64,000 nt of DNA, taken from Epiperipatus broadwayi (lineage: Eukaryota > Onychophora > Udeonychophora > Euonychophora > Peripatidae). Under the pieces are notes generated by a model. It saw only the letters and a program-made list of their open reading frames with translations, searched no databases and was not told the origin of the DNA. Positions 10,304 through 23,400 of this stretch are shown one piece after another. The stretch's first letter is position 1. The number at the start of each line of letters is the position of its first letter. The position numbers were made by a program, and so were the translations under genes. Location: contig JAQFVV010006246.1 in assembly GCA_028023455.1 (NCBI GenBank), forward strand, positions 2,779,501 to 2,843,500, given 5' to 3'.

Positions 10304-11466
10304 TATTGAACTATTTCCATCATTTAATATAAATATAAGTAACAGTACTAGCATAGGAAGTGAACCTGGACCCTTAGATTCTTGAGTATTGAATTTTAAG
10401 ATAACGCTTTAATGAACTAAGTCATCCTGCCAAAGGCAACAGTCAGTAGAAATTTCATATACTTATCTATGAGGTTCCACCTGATATCTCCACTTTTTTC
10501 TAAGAGCAAAGTTGGTTAGTGGTTTCCATACATTATGTATAGTCACACTAGATATTATTTGCCATTGTCATGTGAGCAACTGTTTAAAATTTTCTTCTTT
10601 GTAACTTTTCTCTATCCAATATTTTTGTTGTATTTTCCAAATTGAACACATGTTCCCTGATACATACATGGTCTGCTACCTTAGACACATCTGTTTTCTC
10701 TCTTCTAATCATCAGTTTGTGTTCTTGCAAGTGCTTTTCAGTGGGACAACTGGTCTCACCAATATTTCACATTCACATGGTATTTTATAGATGCAGTTTT
10801 TTTCTTTTTAGTATTTCTAGTTTAGACTTTATAGCTGTTAGAATTGCTCTTAGCATGGTATGGCTCTGGAAAGCCATTCTGATATTATACTGATTGTATA
10901 TATTTTTTAATTTGTCTACTATTTTTGGTATGTATGGATACACTCCAGTATCAATAATTGTTTTTCTTTTAATGTTTCTTTTTGTTATCTATTTAAGATT
11001 TTCTTAATAATAGCTGGTGGATGACTGTTTTTTTATTTTCTTTTTTCAAATCACTGTTTTCTAAACAAACACCTTTTTCTCTGTTCCATGGTGATAGTAT
11101 AACTCCATGGTTTGTGTTTCTTGTGCAATTGGATGTATAGGCTAAGTACTTTCCTGTATGTGTGGGTTTTCAGTAAACTATAGTTTTGATTTTGCCATGA
11201 GAAAAGTCTTGTCACAAAAACATTTAAGAATGCCAATTTTTGTTCTTGTTCTGATTCTATTATGAATTACCATGCTAGTACTGTTGCTGATCAGGCTGGC
11301 AAACACCTGAAGAATATGGGAAAATACTACCACTAGAAATGTTGTGCATATACTAATCAGTGTGTTATTACTAACAGTTGAATGTATTTGAAATATTTAA
11401 ATAAAATTAATTTTTTTAAAGACATTCAGTAACTATATTAGATGATGGAAATAGTCCAATATATAA
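10304..11466 (-). mobile_element. Penelope-like element copy 2, decayed, with inverted ends
   Basis: Over most of its length it matches the better Penelope copy at 26912-28382 on the same strand: the endonuclease region at 10640-10900, the RT C-terminal region to 11260, and the tRNA-like segment at 10360-10440. Its left end begins with GAACTATTTCCATCATTTAA. The right end carries the reverse complement of the same terminal sequence (GATGATGGAAATAGTCC at about 11448), extending about 190 bases. It therefore has inverted terminal copies, with a deletion in the left one. It interrupts RNase H of Gypsy A. All frames are broken. Confidence 0.65.
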
Positions 11467-13860
11467 ATAACGAATATTGATGAAACTTTTTAACAGCAAA
11501 AACTATTGCCAAAGCTTCTTTGTCAAATTTCTTATAGATTTTTATAGTACTGCCAGTGTTATAAAGATGTAAATTATAAGATGTTCATCTTCAAAACAAT
11601 GATGTAATATTACAGCCTTATTTTGCATTCTGAGGCATCAATTGTAATATGACTTCCTGATCACTATGGTAATGGACAACTAAATTGATTAAAAGTTAAT
11701 AGATTCTTAGCTCTCTTGAAAACATTTTCATACTCCACATTCCTTTTCTATCAATGTTTTTTTTATTAAAAATTAGTATAATAATGCAATGACATGTAAG
11801 TTTCCTTTTAGGAAACTTAAATAAATTATTAGGTCTAAAATCACTGTAACTTTTTGATGTTCTTTGATTTTGGAATATTTTTATGGATTTTACTTTTTTG
11901 GAATTTCAATATTTTCTTTTGTAATTGATTATGTGCTCCACAAACTTAATTTCATGGACATTTAGAGTTGTTTAATCATACATCAATTTTATCCAATTTA
12001 GCACAAACATTTAATATAATATTTCACTTTCTGTTTTTGCTCTTATTAAGATATTATCTAGGTAAAAAATAACATCTTCCATTTCTTAGGACAGGCAATT
12101 CATTTTTTTGAAACAGATTTTATGCCACTATCATTTTGTAGGATAATTTGTTGCTCATAAATAACTTAGAATTTGTAAATAACCTAGAATTGGTGTATGT
12201 GGTTAACAATTCGTTCTAGTTGTGATGTGGATTTGATGGTATGCAGATTTTAATTTTATTTTAGTGAAAAATGGAGTTTTCTGGAATGATGCTGGTATCT
12301 CATGCATACTGAATACAGTATAAATTCCCTTAATAATATTTTTGTTTAGTGTTATAGGGAAGTCTCCGGATAGATGAGTAGTTCTGTCAGGCTTCTATAT
12401 AACAATTGCAGTGGTCCAAAACTTCTCTTCCTCAGTATTAAAATGGCTCTTTTGACCATTTTGTGAATTGTTTCTTCTACTTTAGACTATAATGCAAATG
12501 GGACCCTATGTGGTCTACATGCAATTTATTCTGCATCAATTTGCTGATTCTGACTCAAATAATTTTGTTTAACTTGGATCTTCATTTCTAAGTACATTCT
12601 TTAATTATATTATTTTCCAGTGGTTTAAAACAGTTTTTTTTTCCCAAGATAGAACTGAGGTCACACTTTATTAATATAAAGAGGTAGAAATTATAACTCT
12701 AGAATTCATCTTAATAAGTGTAGTTACTTAGACATATATCTGTTTTATTGCTGTTCATGGTAGTCACCAGAACATCAGTTTTCTCATCAGTAACATTGTT
12801 TTTTACATTTCTTAATTATATTTATTCAATCACTCTGTGATGTTAATGAAAATTTTATCCTACTCTCTATGTCCATGTTAACTTTTTATTTGTGTGTGAG
12901 TATATATATATAGGAAAATATATTTATTATCAGCATAATTTATCTTTTTGATACAATTTTTTTTATTGACTCTTCATCTCTACAATGTTTGTGATAAGCA
13001 TCCAGTTATGCTGCAAGCATGACATTTTTTTATTTTTTAATCAGCAACTTTTTTTCAAATGGCTTTTCTCTCTACAGCAATGTCATATTTTTATTTTATT
13101 TGAACTTCTTCAATTCGATTAGAAGCTTCAGGCTTTGTTTTGGAATTCTGCAGCATTTTCCATAACTAATTCATGAGCTATAAATTTCTCCACTGCATGC
13201 TTATATGTCAATTCTGACCCATTTTGTTTAGCTTAGCATCCATCTTTTCCCCATAATAGTTGATTGAAGAGCATGTCATCCAATTTGGCATTAAAGTTTA
13301 CTCTTTAGTAATGTTCTTAATTCTGTGTCATAATCTTTGTATTTTTGCATGGTGCCTGACTTATATTTTTAAATCTTAAGTATGCCATAAGTTTCAATAT
13401 CACAGGTTTAAAATACATGCTGAACTTTTTTATTCATTATATGGTATTTCTTCAGGAGATTTTGGGTCACAAAATTAGCTACCTTGGTGATATTACTTTT
13501 AAATTGTCACTGACTATACTATTAATCAGTATCTTGGTACATGTTCGATATAAATATATATACCAATCTGATGCCTTGTTTATATCAACACATATAGAAC
13601 TATTTTTATGCCATTTTTTTAAGTTTGGCCTCTGCATTCTTTTTATAGACTACAATAATGATGGAATTAATCTACTGCTCCTAAACAAATTTAACTTTTT
13701 AACTCTGTGTGCCAATATAAATCTTTACACATCATCTGCTTCAATTTGCACAGTTTTTTTAAAATATTTTACTGCACCTGTCCACTTTCTTAAACAAGTT
13801 ATGTCAGCTGTGTCAATCTGCTATATTTCTGGTGGCTTATTTATAATACCAGCTGGGTAG
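11467..13860 (-). pseudogene. Gypsy A gag-pol remnant (RNase H start, RT, zinc knuckle)
   Basis: The minus strand shows KEALAIVFAVKKFH (RNase H) at about 11470-11515, ending at the Penelope insertion. Further up are RT pieces, including KLKSAYHQIHITT (about 12190-12240) and KVEETIHKMVKRAIL (about 12440-12500), spread over shifted frames. A damaged Cys knuckle (CHAC then CLSQTL) lies at about 13010-13050. The 147-codon + strand frame at 13417-13860 lies antisense to the gag region and is not treated as a gene. Confidence 0.6.
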
Positions 13861-13907
13861 CATCGACACATTTATAATATAAAAAATATTAGGCATAAAT
13901 AAAAGTT

Positions 13908-14334
13908 AAGCAATAGTTTATTCACTCATAAAAATTAATATATGTATATCAAAATTAAAGTATTTTATTTTTAGAAAATGAGATCTTTAATTGTAGATTC
14001 TTCAAGCTGTAACTAATAATTTTGTATATACAAGCTTAGCTAATTGTGTTTCTAAATGTGTGTTATCTTTACTTTTAATTCTTACACATATACAACTACT
14101 ATATTATCTGCAATTTTTATTTCAGTTCAGTTTCTGTATTAATCTAAATATTTTAGTGTGCATTAATTTTCTTAAGAGGCATGCTTATCAGATTGGAGTG
14201 TAATTAATTAGGGGTAAATCTATTCATATATTATCTGATTGTAATTATATTTAATATAAAAACTTTATTTACAATCAAATCATTATATAGGTATATACAC
14301 ATCCACATATACTGCGTTATTATTATGACATACA
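13908..14334 (-). repeat. 5' LTR of Gypsy A
   Basis: The partner of 6366-6801. Several substitutions and short indels separate the two, so the element is old. It ends 447 bases upstream of the first CUB exon. Confidence 0.6.
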
Positions 14335-14780
14335 GTCCAGCCAATAATACAATGATGCTGGACAACATTGTGTGATGCTCTAAAGTGCTTCTACCATTAG
14401 GAGATTTGTCTTCAAACATGTCAAAGCAATTCCAGGAGATTTAATAGTTTACAGTGACCTTCATTATGTTGTTTGTATGCCTTCTGGTTTGTATATAGTT
14501 TGAATATATATATTATTATAGTTTCTCTATTGTTTGAATATATATATTTTTTTGTAAAATTAATTATGATATAAATGTTTGTATTAGCACATATTAAAAA
14601 ATAATCACAAGTTGTCATAGTCTTATTAGTTTTACCAAAGATTAATTTTTATAATGTCTGTTCTGAAGAATAGAAGTTGCTCAAAGATCTAGCAGTCATT
14701 AAGATTGAAGGCAGTGATTTATAAAATCTCTTAGCTTGTTTTGAAATTTTTTAATGCAATAATACTTTATTTATTTTCAG

Positions 14781-14895
14781 ATTGTGGAAGTATTATTACT
14801 GCTCCAACAGGAATTATTTCTTCACCTACTGACATGAACATTCTCAACTGTTCATGGCATATCATTGGATTACCAAACAAAATAATTGAAGTCAA
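14781..14895 (+). CDS. CUB-domain exon, first half
   Basis: The exon of 115 bases lies between TTATTTTCAG and a GTATGT donor. It reads DCGSIITAPTGIISSP with the D completed from the previous exon, then LNCSWHI and GLPNKIIEVK. This is the N-terminal half of a CUB domain: C1 in the CG start, the SP turn and the CxW motif around C2. It begins in phase 1 and ends in phase 2, and the latter matches the start of the exon at 58010. CUB domains are extracellular protein- or carbohydrate-binding modules, often in secreted or membrane proteases and receptors. The parent protein cannot be named from one domain. A start codon and signal peptide must lie on upstream exons. Confidence 0.85.
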
Positions 14896-14916
14896 GTATG
14901 TAATATGTATATTATG

Positions 14917-15195
14917 TTTTGACATTAACTCATTGCAACTATCTATATATAATTGAAGTGCCCTCTAGATACAGCAAATGACAATAAATTTTAAAGGCAA
15001 AAGAGGATATTTCCTCACTATTTTTTTTCCTCCTTATATCTAGAGAATTTTCCACAAGGTAAAGGAATTGCAGACAAACCTTTAGATGACAGAAGGAGAA
15101 AAAACATAAAGAGATTGTATTCTCTTTTACTTTAAAATGTATTGTCATGTCTGTAGCAAGAGGGTACTTAAATTTTATATAGATAGTTGCAATGT
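14917..15195. repeat. short interspersed repeat with inverted ends, copy 1
   Basis: About 280 bases. The left part (TTGCAACTATCTATATATAA, GCCCTCTAGATACAGCAAAT) is the reverse complement of the right part ending AGATAGTTGCAA, with arms of about 75 bases. Related copies lie at 25.16-25.37 kb and at 26838-26911 plus 28383-28472. No clear target duplication is seen, so whether this is a MITE or another short repeat is open. It starts 21 bases into the intron. Confidence 0.55.
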
Positions 15196-15199
15196 CTGT

Positions 15200-16000
15200 A
15201 AATTTTTATTTTTTACAATATTATTTAATTCATCATTGGCAAAATTAATAAATGAAAGAAATTTTATTCTTGCTAGATAAATATGTCAATCAGATTTAAA
15301 AAGTATTTAGAAATAAGAGGACATGCCCTTTAGTCTTCTGCCTTCAGTATTTAGCCACCAGCGCCTACTCCATTTGACTCCACTCTTAATGACCCATATG
15401 AAAAAATTTATTTTTAATATTTCCTTTCATATAATATTGTAAGATGTCACTATACCATTCTCTAAATATTTTAAAATAAAGATGAAATTTTAATATAGGA
15501 AAGTAATTATGTTACCAGAGCTCTTTATGTATAAGACCAATCAATAACCATCCAATTAAACAAACCAAATATATATTATTAATTATATATTAATAAATGT
15601 ATAAATCTGTTGATTAAGACCACATTTATGATAATACTGACTTATTTAAAAAAAATGGAAAATATATATACCAAACCTATTGTAACAAGCACAGACAACG
15701 TTACATTGTTTTTTTATTATTAAACATGTTCGCATTTAAAAATTTTCTTTAAGAATTAAAAATTGAAATTAAATATCATCTTAAACTCGTATATATAAAT
15801 CGCACAGATAAAAAAAAAAAAAAAAATTATTAAAATAAAACTTTATTAAAAATAGAAAGGTATTTTAAAAACAAAAACCTAAAAAGATTTAGAGATAAAA
15901 ATATATCTTTAATCTTGGAAAACACATTAATTAATCAGAAATGGAAATGATTGTTTTAATTAGTTAAATGTAAACCAGCCTTGGGCATTTAAATGTAAAA
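15200..16000. other. AT-rich intron sequence, nothing assigned
   Basis: Only A/T-rich microsatellite-like stretches, including a 17-base A run near 15810. Confidence 0.4.
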
Positions 16001-17830
16001 ACATCGGTCAGATAGGAAAACAATAGAAACTTTTAGCAAATAAAAAGAAATCCCTATGGAATCGGACCTCAGCGAAAGGACCATCGCATCGATGACGTAA
16101 TGTAAATTCAATCCTTCAAATTAATATAAAAGGACAAGTTTGAAAATTATTAATTATTGATTATTTACGATGTGACAGATATGTGTTAGTGCGGAAGTGA
16201 AGGAGAAGGGATTGAAAAGACGCACTCTTCAATCCCTTCAGTTTTGCCAAAGAAAGAAAGAGAAATGAACTATCGTTTTCTACATTGAGGACCAACTAAA
16301 CTAAAAAACCTCCGAATGAATAAATAAAACAATGGCTAAATGGATACCAATCTTTTTAGGATGGCATGGGAATTCACGTTCAAATGGCAAGGAACATATA
16401 AAGATGAACTGTTTAAAAAACCGTAAGAACTTTATAATTTATGAACATTAAATTAAAAACTTTCCATATATAAAAAATACAAATAGAATCCTATCTGACC
16501 AACGTAAATTAATATTAATAATGTTATTTGATTTTTTTTTATTTAAAATCATTTCCATTTATTTATTTTTTGTTCTTTAAGTTTTATTATGATTTCTGTT
16601 TTCCGTTAAGTTAAATTATATAAATGTTAAACTTAAGTCGGGCGTGAATGGCTGTATAGATTTGTAAAGTTATATTAGGGGAGGGTAATCTTAGGTTATT
16701 TGTTTCGTGGTTAAATTGGGTCAATGGATTGGATATATTGGTGTAATTTAGTAGATGTAGTACAGATTCGCTACGGGCAGAATCGCTTCATATGCTGCAC
16801 ACACCCGTTTGCCTATGGAAGGAATTATAAGTCGGATACCACAGTTCCTTTCTATGGAGTTTTTTTTGTTTTATTGCTCTTCTTCGCAGATAGATGTAAT
16901 ATTCCTATCTGACGAGAGGCAATTTCTTCTCTTAACTTTTTGTGCTGCCGTATTTTATTACATTGAATACATCGATATATCAGATGAATTGATGCCAGTT
17001 TGACTACGAATTTTAGCCTAAGGTTAAATAGGGATAGAATGTTTATTCTCAAATGCAAATCTATGTAGTCTATTCATACTCGACACTAAATAAAAATGCA
17101 TTAAATTTAAGTTGTTTATAGACGTTTGCATGGATTCGTTATCGGTTAATTATGTTTTGGATTTCATATTTGATCAAAATATATAGACATTCGATAAATA
17201 ATGATACCTCACGGTGAGTATCTAAAATGTATTTATTCGGATGTCTTTTAAGTTATTGGTGACAATGCAAGTATCTTATGGTGAATACTATTGGGTTACT
17301 TATAAATTTCCCTCTGCAATTGTCAGTATCAATGATTTTATATTTTGATCGTTTATGTTTATTTTGAAATGTTTTTAACCATTGAAATCTATGTAACCGA
17401 TCTATACGCAACATATTAAAACAAGCTTTTATAATCCCATCTGTGCGAACTTAATTAAAATGTAAACTTATAATATAATAGAAATTAAAATGTAAATTAA
17501 AATTCAAAGTAAAGTTAAAAATAATGTTAGATGTTAAAATGTAAACTGATACTAAAACAATTTTCAATCTTATATATATGTGCATAAATAAATGTTTGTG
17601 TGTTAATTACTGGCAGTGGCTTATTTTATATATATATACTCTTATATTATATTATTAAATCTCTGCTATTCCACTCAGCTAGTGACATGGGCTAACGACC
17701 GGAACCAAAAAATTTAAAAAAAAAAAAAAATTTTTTTTTTGACTTACGTATCTGCCTACTTTATAAATTTTTCTAGGTTCAAATGCCTAGATGGCACTCT
17801 GTAGTGCAGATCACAGTAAGCTCACTTTCT
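16000..17830 (+). other. less AT-rich, promoter-like or LTR-like block
   Basis: TATAAAAG occurs at 16125-16132, preceded by TGACGTAA, and followed by about 150 bases of balanced composition. The block ends near CTAACGACCGGAACC (about 17690) and a poly-A/poly-T stretch, recalling the GACCGGTACA ends at 9.95 and 47.39 kb. The reading frames here look incidental. It is a possible solo LTR; the evidence is weak. Confidence 0.3.
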
Positions 17831-19779
17831 CTGGATCGTTACACTATAAATGCAAGCAAGCAAAAATCTCTAAAATCAAAAGAAAGAAATAATAATGTTA
17901 AATTCATTTGTTTATTAATCCAGTATAAAATTTTATAAATATCGTTGTCAACAATGCAAATAAAAGCACAAACATAAGACCCAGACATCAAAAAGTCAAA
18001 CATAAGGCAATATAGAATAACTTGGTTTTTAAGAAAAAATCAAGGTAAATAAATTACATCTGCAAGAAAATTTACTTTATAAATTCATAAAATTAATTTA
18101 TTCATCATCTTAACAATCCTCAACATCAAAGCTCATAAGCCACTATAATCACAACACGAGAAAGTTGATTAAAAAAACCTACCATGAATTCCATAAAATT
18201 TTATATTTTTAATTCAAATTATAAGCTAGGAAAGAAGAAATCATGCATGGCTAGAAATTTAGAAGACATTGTGGGGATGAAACTGCTCATCATACAACCA
18301 TGTGTTCCCAATATGATTATCATTTAAAATTATCATCATAATGACCATGTTATCAAAAAGATCTACAATGTGCCACAATCAAGTAAAGAAATTATCTCAG
18401 CTCAGGAAAGATAGTTTATAAAAGAATCTGAGTCACTACCATGAAGATCCAAATGACGACTGAGTACTATCAGATGAACTATTATCCAGATGATGCAAGG
18501 GAACTTTCCTAAAGGCAAAGATATCTGGATGTTTTCCAATAAGAACTATAAGATTTTGAACTGTGGCTAGGCTATTCTGGATTAATATCTCATGTTATGT
18601 GTAATTTTTTATTATTATTTTATTTGTTAAAGTGAATTTTTAAAAAAAAAACAGAGTCAATCCATTCATTCATTAATTAATCTATATGGAAGGGGAATCA
18701 TCAATTCTAATATTAATTTTTCATTTAATAATAAAATATAAGTGCTGACTCTCAAGCTTGCTTGCTAATAAACCCAATAATCTACTGACTTGAAAGGTGA
18801 GACTTTTTATACACACTCTGACAATCACAATATTTGGTGTTTAATGTTTGTGTTCAATTAATTTAATTATTAATTATTTGTTATTCAGAATGCATGACTA
18901 AATTCTTGAATGATTGGTTCATTCTATCATAGATTTATACCACACCAGAATAGGGAGGGGGCTCAGAATCTAAAAGCAACCTTAAATAAATCATAAAATA
19001 TAGATGAACGAATTGTACCAAATGATGACAGAAAGTTTAGTTAGCAAAGAGTTAATTGTTAAAATATAGTCTTAGATTGTCTTCTATGTTAATTTGAAAT
19101 TATTAAATTAGAATGGTAAATGACCATCCTTTATCGGGATCAAAGTTTGGGCTAGTCAGTAGTTGATGAATACAAACAAAGGATGATCATGCCTATACGA
19201 TCATAAAATGATAAGCAAATACATCATTTTTATTATAAAACAATCATGAGTAGAAATTGCCATCAAAATAAATTTGTTAAATGTTAAACATTAAATTAAA
19301 TTGCTTGTTGGTTGTTTTATTTGTCTATTTTCCAATTCATCATACAATATACTTATCCAATACACATGTCATACACAAAATAATCATAACTTGAAATGGA
19401 GTACATGTACATTTTTCCTGAGTTTGAACTCTGTAGCATAATGTGGATCAAGAAGAGGTGAAGTCAGGAAAAATATGCAAGCATGAATTCTATTCTACTC
19501 AATCAATAATCACCATGTGGCCACTTCATAAACTTAAGTAAATCATCAATTAACTGACTTGCCTTATCATGATTAATGCCTACCTTGAAGACCCAATGGT
19601 CAACAATAGTTAAATAACTCTCATTGAGAAAAAGCCCATCCCATTACATCTGGTACAGCCAATCACTGGGCTTAAAGCACATTTAAATAATACAATTTCA
19701 GACTATCCTGTTACAATTTTATATAGAATGTTTTTGAAATTCAACAGTATTTACGTATAGCTACAATGAATATTACAAT
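17831..19779. other. AT-rich intron sequence, nothing assigned
   Basis: No gene is recognised. A short inverted pair (GACCATCCTTT at about 19121 and AAAGGATGATC at about 19179) is the only structure noticed. Confidence 0.35.
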
Positions 19780-20367
19780 TGAGGGCAAAGGTGGTCAGAC
19801 CAACAGAAATAAAAGCAAATCAGAACAAGGTTTTATAATTACATACTGACTTACTTTGCCACAAGTTACTAATAGTAAGTATTTACTAATATGTTTAATA
19901 TATTTACAATTTATACATATTACTTACAAAATGCCAACAAGGTGTACATAAATCATAATAAGGTTGATGTGGCCTGTATAGTCCCTAGTTCTACTTTGGT
20001 ATCTTCAGTGGTGGAGTTTACTGGGTTATTCCACAGTCCACATTACATTCAGTTGCTTTGTATCTTTTTTTTAGCATGTGCAACTCTTATGATGTGAGTA
20101 TGTGTAAAAAGATCTTGATTTTCTTTATCTTCAAGTTTTTACATATTTCCTCACAATGTGGAATGTTCTAAAATATAACTTATCATAATTGTTCTTTATC
20201 TTTTAATTATTCACTTTCTAATCTGGTAACATATCATTTATTTTATCTCTAATTATGCTATTTCTTGAGTTCTAAATATGCACATATAAATCTGGTAATG
20301 CTTATCATTTTATTTTATCTCTAATTACACTATTTCTTTTGAGTTCTAAATATATACATATAAAGCA
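19780..20367 (-). repeat. 3' LTR of Gypsy B
   Basis: Minus-strand ends are TGCTTTATATG and CTTTGCCCTCA, i.e. TG..CA. It aligns over its whole length with 24102-24678, with many substitutions. Confidence 0.75.
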
Positions 20368-20639
20368 CTTTCTTCACTTTGAAATTACAATTTTTGAAGT
20401 CTCTCAATCTTCCAAATAACTTTGTATTTTCCTGATTCTTTATGACCTATGTGGGATTGATTCCTTTTCAACAGTAATGACCTTGTCTGTTTTGTGCTCT
20501 TTATTTATTTCAAGCAAGCCTGCCTCTTCTATAAAATTTGGAATGTCTGACACTACATTACTTCTGGTTCACTCAATTTTTTCTTCCCAACATCTGACAT
20601 GATTTAGATGTTTTCACATGCTTTTCTCCATTTCTGTTC

Positions 20640-21420
20640 TGACTACTACTATTTGTTTTGATGAATGCCCTTTAATTATGCCTTTCACCCAGTATTTTGT
20701 GAGCACATCTCTCACCCAGACTTTTTCTCCCAATACGTACTGCCATTCAGTGCTGTTGTTTTCGTTACTTGTTTCGATTTGGGAGAATCAACAATAACTT
20801 TGTACAGATCTTCCATCCAAATATTATTTCAGCTGGAGATTTTCCCATATTATTCATTAGTGTACTTTGCTGATGCAATATTGCAGAATATAATGCAGCA
20901 CCTTCTTTCTGTAACACTTGCTTTAGCATTTATACTGCCTTTCTGCAAGCCTGTTGGACTCGGATGATATGGAGGTGTGGCTATATATCTAATTCCCATT
21001 CTATCAGAAAATTCTTAAATTTATAGATGTGAAACTGGTTCCATTGTCTCAAAATCATGGAAAGCAAAACTTTCCTTTAAAACTTTCCGATTCTTCAGTG
21101 CTCGTATTTCTTACAATTCCATATTCAATCCACCTTGAGTATGAGATTATCACTATTAAAAAAAGATAGCTGTGTAACAATCTGGCATGGTCAATGTGAA
21201 TACAGCTCCAAGTTTTTTCTACTGCAGGTCAGGTCATATAACTTTTTTTGGAACATTTGCATTCACTTCACAATTCTCACAAGTTTTCATGAATTGTTTT
21301 ATCTCAGGATTAATTCCAGGCCACCAAACATAACTTTGCACAAGTGCTTTAGCCTGTATAATACCAGGATTTAAATAATCTGCATTACTTGGTGAAAACC
21401 ACCACTAGATATTAATACTC
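20640..21420 (-). pseudogene. Gypsy B integrase remnant
   Basis: About 21225-21395 on the minus strand reads NPGIIQAKALVQSYVWWPGI and then CENCEVNANVPKK. This is the HHCC domain; the CxxC is intact, but the usual HPG has become NPG. About 20880-20990 carries a broken core segment (ATPPYHPSPTGL, corresponding to the region before the catalytic Glu). Frames are shifted repeatedly. Confidence 0.65.
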
Positions 21421-21749
21421 TATCATCCATTAACACACTCCCCTTATTTATAAATAGTTTTTCTCTTACATCCCATATAGCTTTATGCAGTATCTCAGGC
21501 TGACTTCTAGGTCAGTCCTTGCTGATCTGTTCTATTAATAAGTTGTAACCATACTTAATTTTTGTCCAACTCACTACCTTTTTGCTGTCTATTACTACTT
21601 TATTCCAGTTGTCTGTGTAGTTAATGATTAGATTCATTTCTTGTGATGCTAATTTAATTGGGACTCTCGACAGCATGTCTGCATGCTTAATGACATTCCC
21701 CCTTTTAAAATTTAGTTCAAAATTGTAACCCGCTAATAAATTTCATTTA

Positions 21750-22317
21750 TGTAACATTTTAAGGCTCAAGTGATCCAATGCAGTTTTATTTTTATCTAAT
21801 ATCCCTAATAGCAATTTGTGATTAGTAAAGATCTTGAATGGCTCATTGCAAATATAATAGTCAGTGCCTAAATTCAACTGACTGTAGTTTTGCTCTGCTT
21901 TGGTTAATGTTCTCGAAGTGAAAACTATTGATTACTCACCCTCAGTCATTATATGATTTAATACTGTTCTAACCCCCAAAATCTAATGCATCCATTGTAA
22001 GTATCAATTTAAGGCCGCTGTCATAGTGTACTCATAAACTAACTGTCATTAGCAATTTCTTTGTAGCACTAAATGCTTTTTGGGGGTTAATCCCAATGCA
22101 ATTTTTGACCTTTCCTTAACAAATTATACAGTGATTGTGCTATGTGTGCTTTTTCCTTCAGAACAGTTTCAAAATAATTAAGTAGGCCTAGAAAAGCTTG
22201 TAATTCTTGTACATTTCTGGGTCTTGAGGCTACTTTTATGGCTGCAATTTTTTGAGGATCAGGATTCTTTTCCTTTCTTGATATGATGTGCTCCAGAAAC
22301 TTTATTTTGAACATCAT
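21750..22317 (-). pseudogene. Gypsy B connection and RNase H remnant
   Basis: 22087-22317 is an open segment with FLEHIISRKEKNPDPQKI and the motif ELQAFLGLLNYFE, the conserved stretch after the RT palm. 21770-21920 reads SRTLTKAEQNYSQ and FTNHKLLLGILDKNK, typical RNase H end sequence. The two are separated by stops. Confidence 0.7.
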
Positions 22318-22383
22318 CTAGATACATTTTACTGGATTTATTTTAGCTCTGAAGCTAGATAATTTATCACAGACTTTAAAAAT

Positions 22384-22790
22384 TCACTTGCATAATTTCT
22401 CTTGCGAATTAGCAATTATTAAAATATCAAAATACAATATTATACCCTCCATTTGTTGGAACAGCATATTCATCTTGGCTTGGAATATATTTGATGCAAT
22501 GGTAATTCCAAAATGCAGCCTATTGTAGTTAAACAATCCCTTGTGAGTAGTGATAGTTAACAATTCTGAGATGTGTTTAGAAACTGGAATCTGATAGAAC
22601 ACAGATCTCAAATCAATTTTAGCAGAATAACTTTATGTTTCCATATTAGCTAACATTGGGCACTGGATACTGACTTGGAATGGCCCAATTGGCCTTCTTG
22701 ACTAGCAGCAACACTCCCTTGCTAACTAAATCATTTAACTCTTGTTTCACTTTAGCTTGCTCCACCTTGCAAGACTATATCGACTGGCTT
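22384..22790 (-). pseudogene. Gypsy B reverse transcriptase remnant
   Basis: The open piece 22384-22611 includes FYQIPVS, TTHKGLFNYNRLHFGI and then YFDILI. The catalytic YxDD has lost one Asp (YFD-ILI), so polymerase activity is not expected. Upstream minus-strand sequence (to 22790) continues the RT N-terminus in broken frames, with a segment around residues VKQELNDLVSKGVLLLVKK. Confidence 0.7.
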
Positions 22791-23039
22791 AGTACTGAAT
22801 TGGCTTTCAATATTGCTAAATAAACTTGTGTATTTTTTTTCTTCCTCAATAGCAGTCTTGTTCACCATACATATTTCTATTCCCAGGGCATCAAACCATT
22901 CCCTACATATAATAGGATTAAGACCACCTTATACTATATACAATGGTAACCTATGGGCTCTTTTTCTTAATTCCCATACTTTGCCTTTCCTAATAATTTC
23001 ATAATATTACCACTAGCATCTTTCACTATTAAAGTCATA

Positions 23040-23400
23040 CTCATTAACCTAAGGGGGGTTCACACAATTTCTGTTAGCATTTTCCAGTCTTTTACTGCCA
23101 TCATTGGTACAACCGATCTGCTATCAATTTCCATTTTCACTAACATCATGTATTGGTTGCAATAGGCACCCTGGGTATTATAAATCTTGCATGTCTGGAA
23201 AAGTGGACAATACACTATGATCTTTTTTCCCATTTGACTTACATGCTTTCACTAAATTACCTACTTTGCCACAGGCTCTACAATGCTCTTTGTTAAATCT
23301 ATACTTACATGTGATGTGACCTTTTTGCACAGCAGTAGCAAACAATTTCCTTCAATTTACTCTTAGAAGACTGATATTTATTTTCAGTTTTTTGTATAAA
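23040..23400 (-). pseudogene. Gypsy B protease and gag zinc-knuckle remnant
   Basis: On the minus strand CRACGKVGNLVKAC (about 23250-23290) is a retroelement zinc knuckle with the His replaced by Asn. Then MEIDSRSVVPMMAVKDW (about 23060-23130) is the protease active-site region with DSG changed to DSR. The same neighbouring order occurs in Gypsy C. Confidence 0.65.

Larger units (their letters stand above)
6366..14334 (-). mobile_element. decayed Gypsy-type LTR retrotransposon A, internally invaded
   Basis: Two diverged direct repeats (6366-6801 and about 13908-14334) bracket pol remnants that all read on the minus strand in the right order. From high to low coordinates these are a gag zinc-knuckle relic, reverse transcriptase, RNase H, then integrase and its C-terminal tail. 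A purine-rich tract on the minus strand lies just inside the left repeat. RNase H is cut at about 11467 by a Penelope-like element, and 7.6-10.3 kb is foreign sequence. Many stops and frameshifts make this an old copy. Confidence 0.7.

Noticed and set aside
13417-13860. 147-codon + strand frame, membrane-protein-like
   Set aside because: It lies antisense to the gag region of Gypsy A, and its hydrophobicity follows from the T-rich strand.
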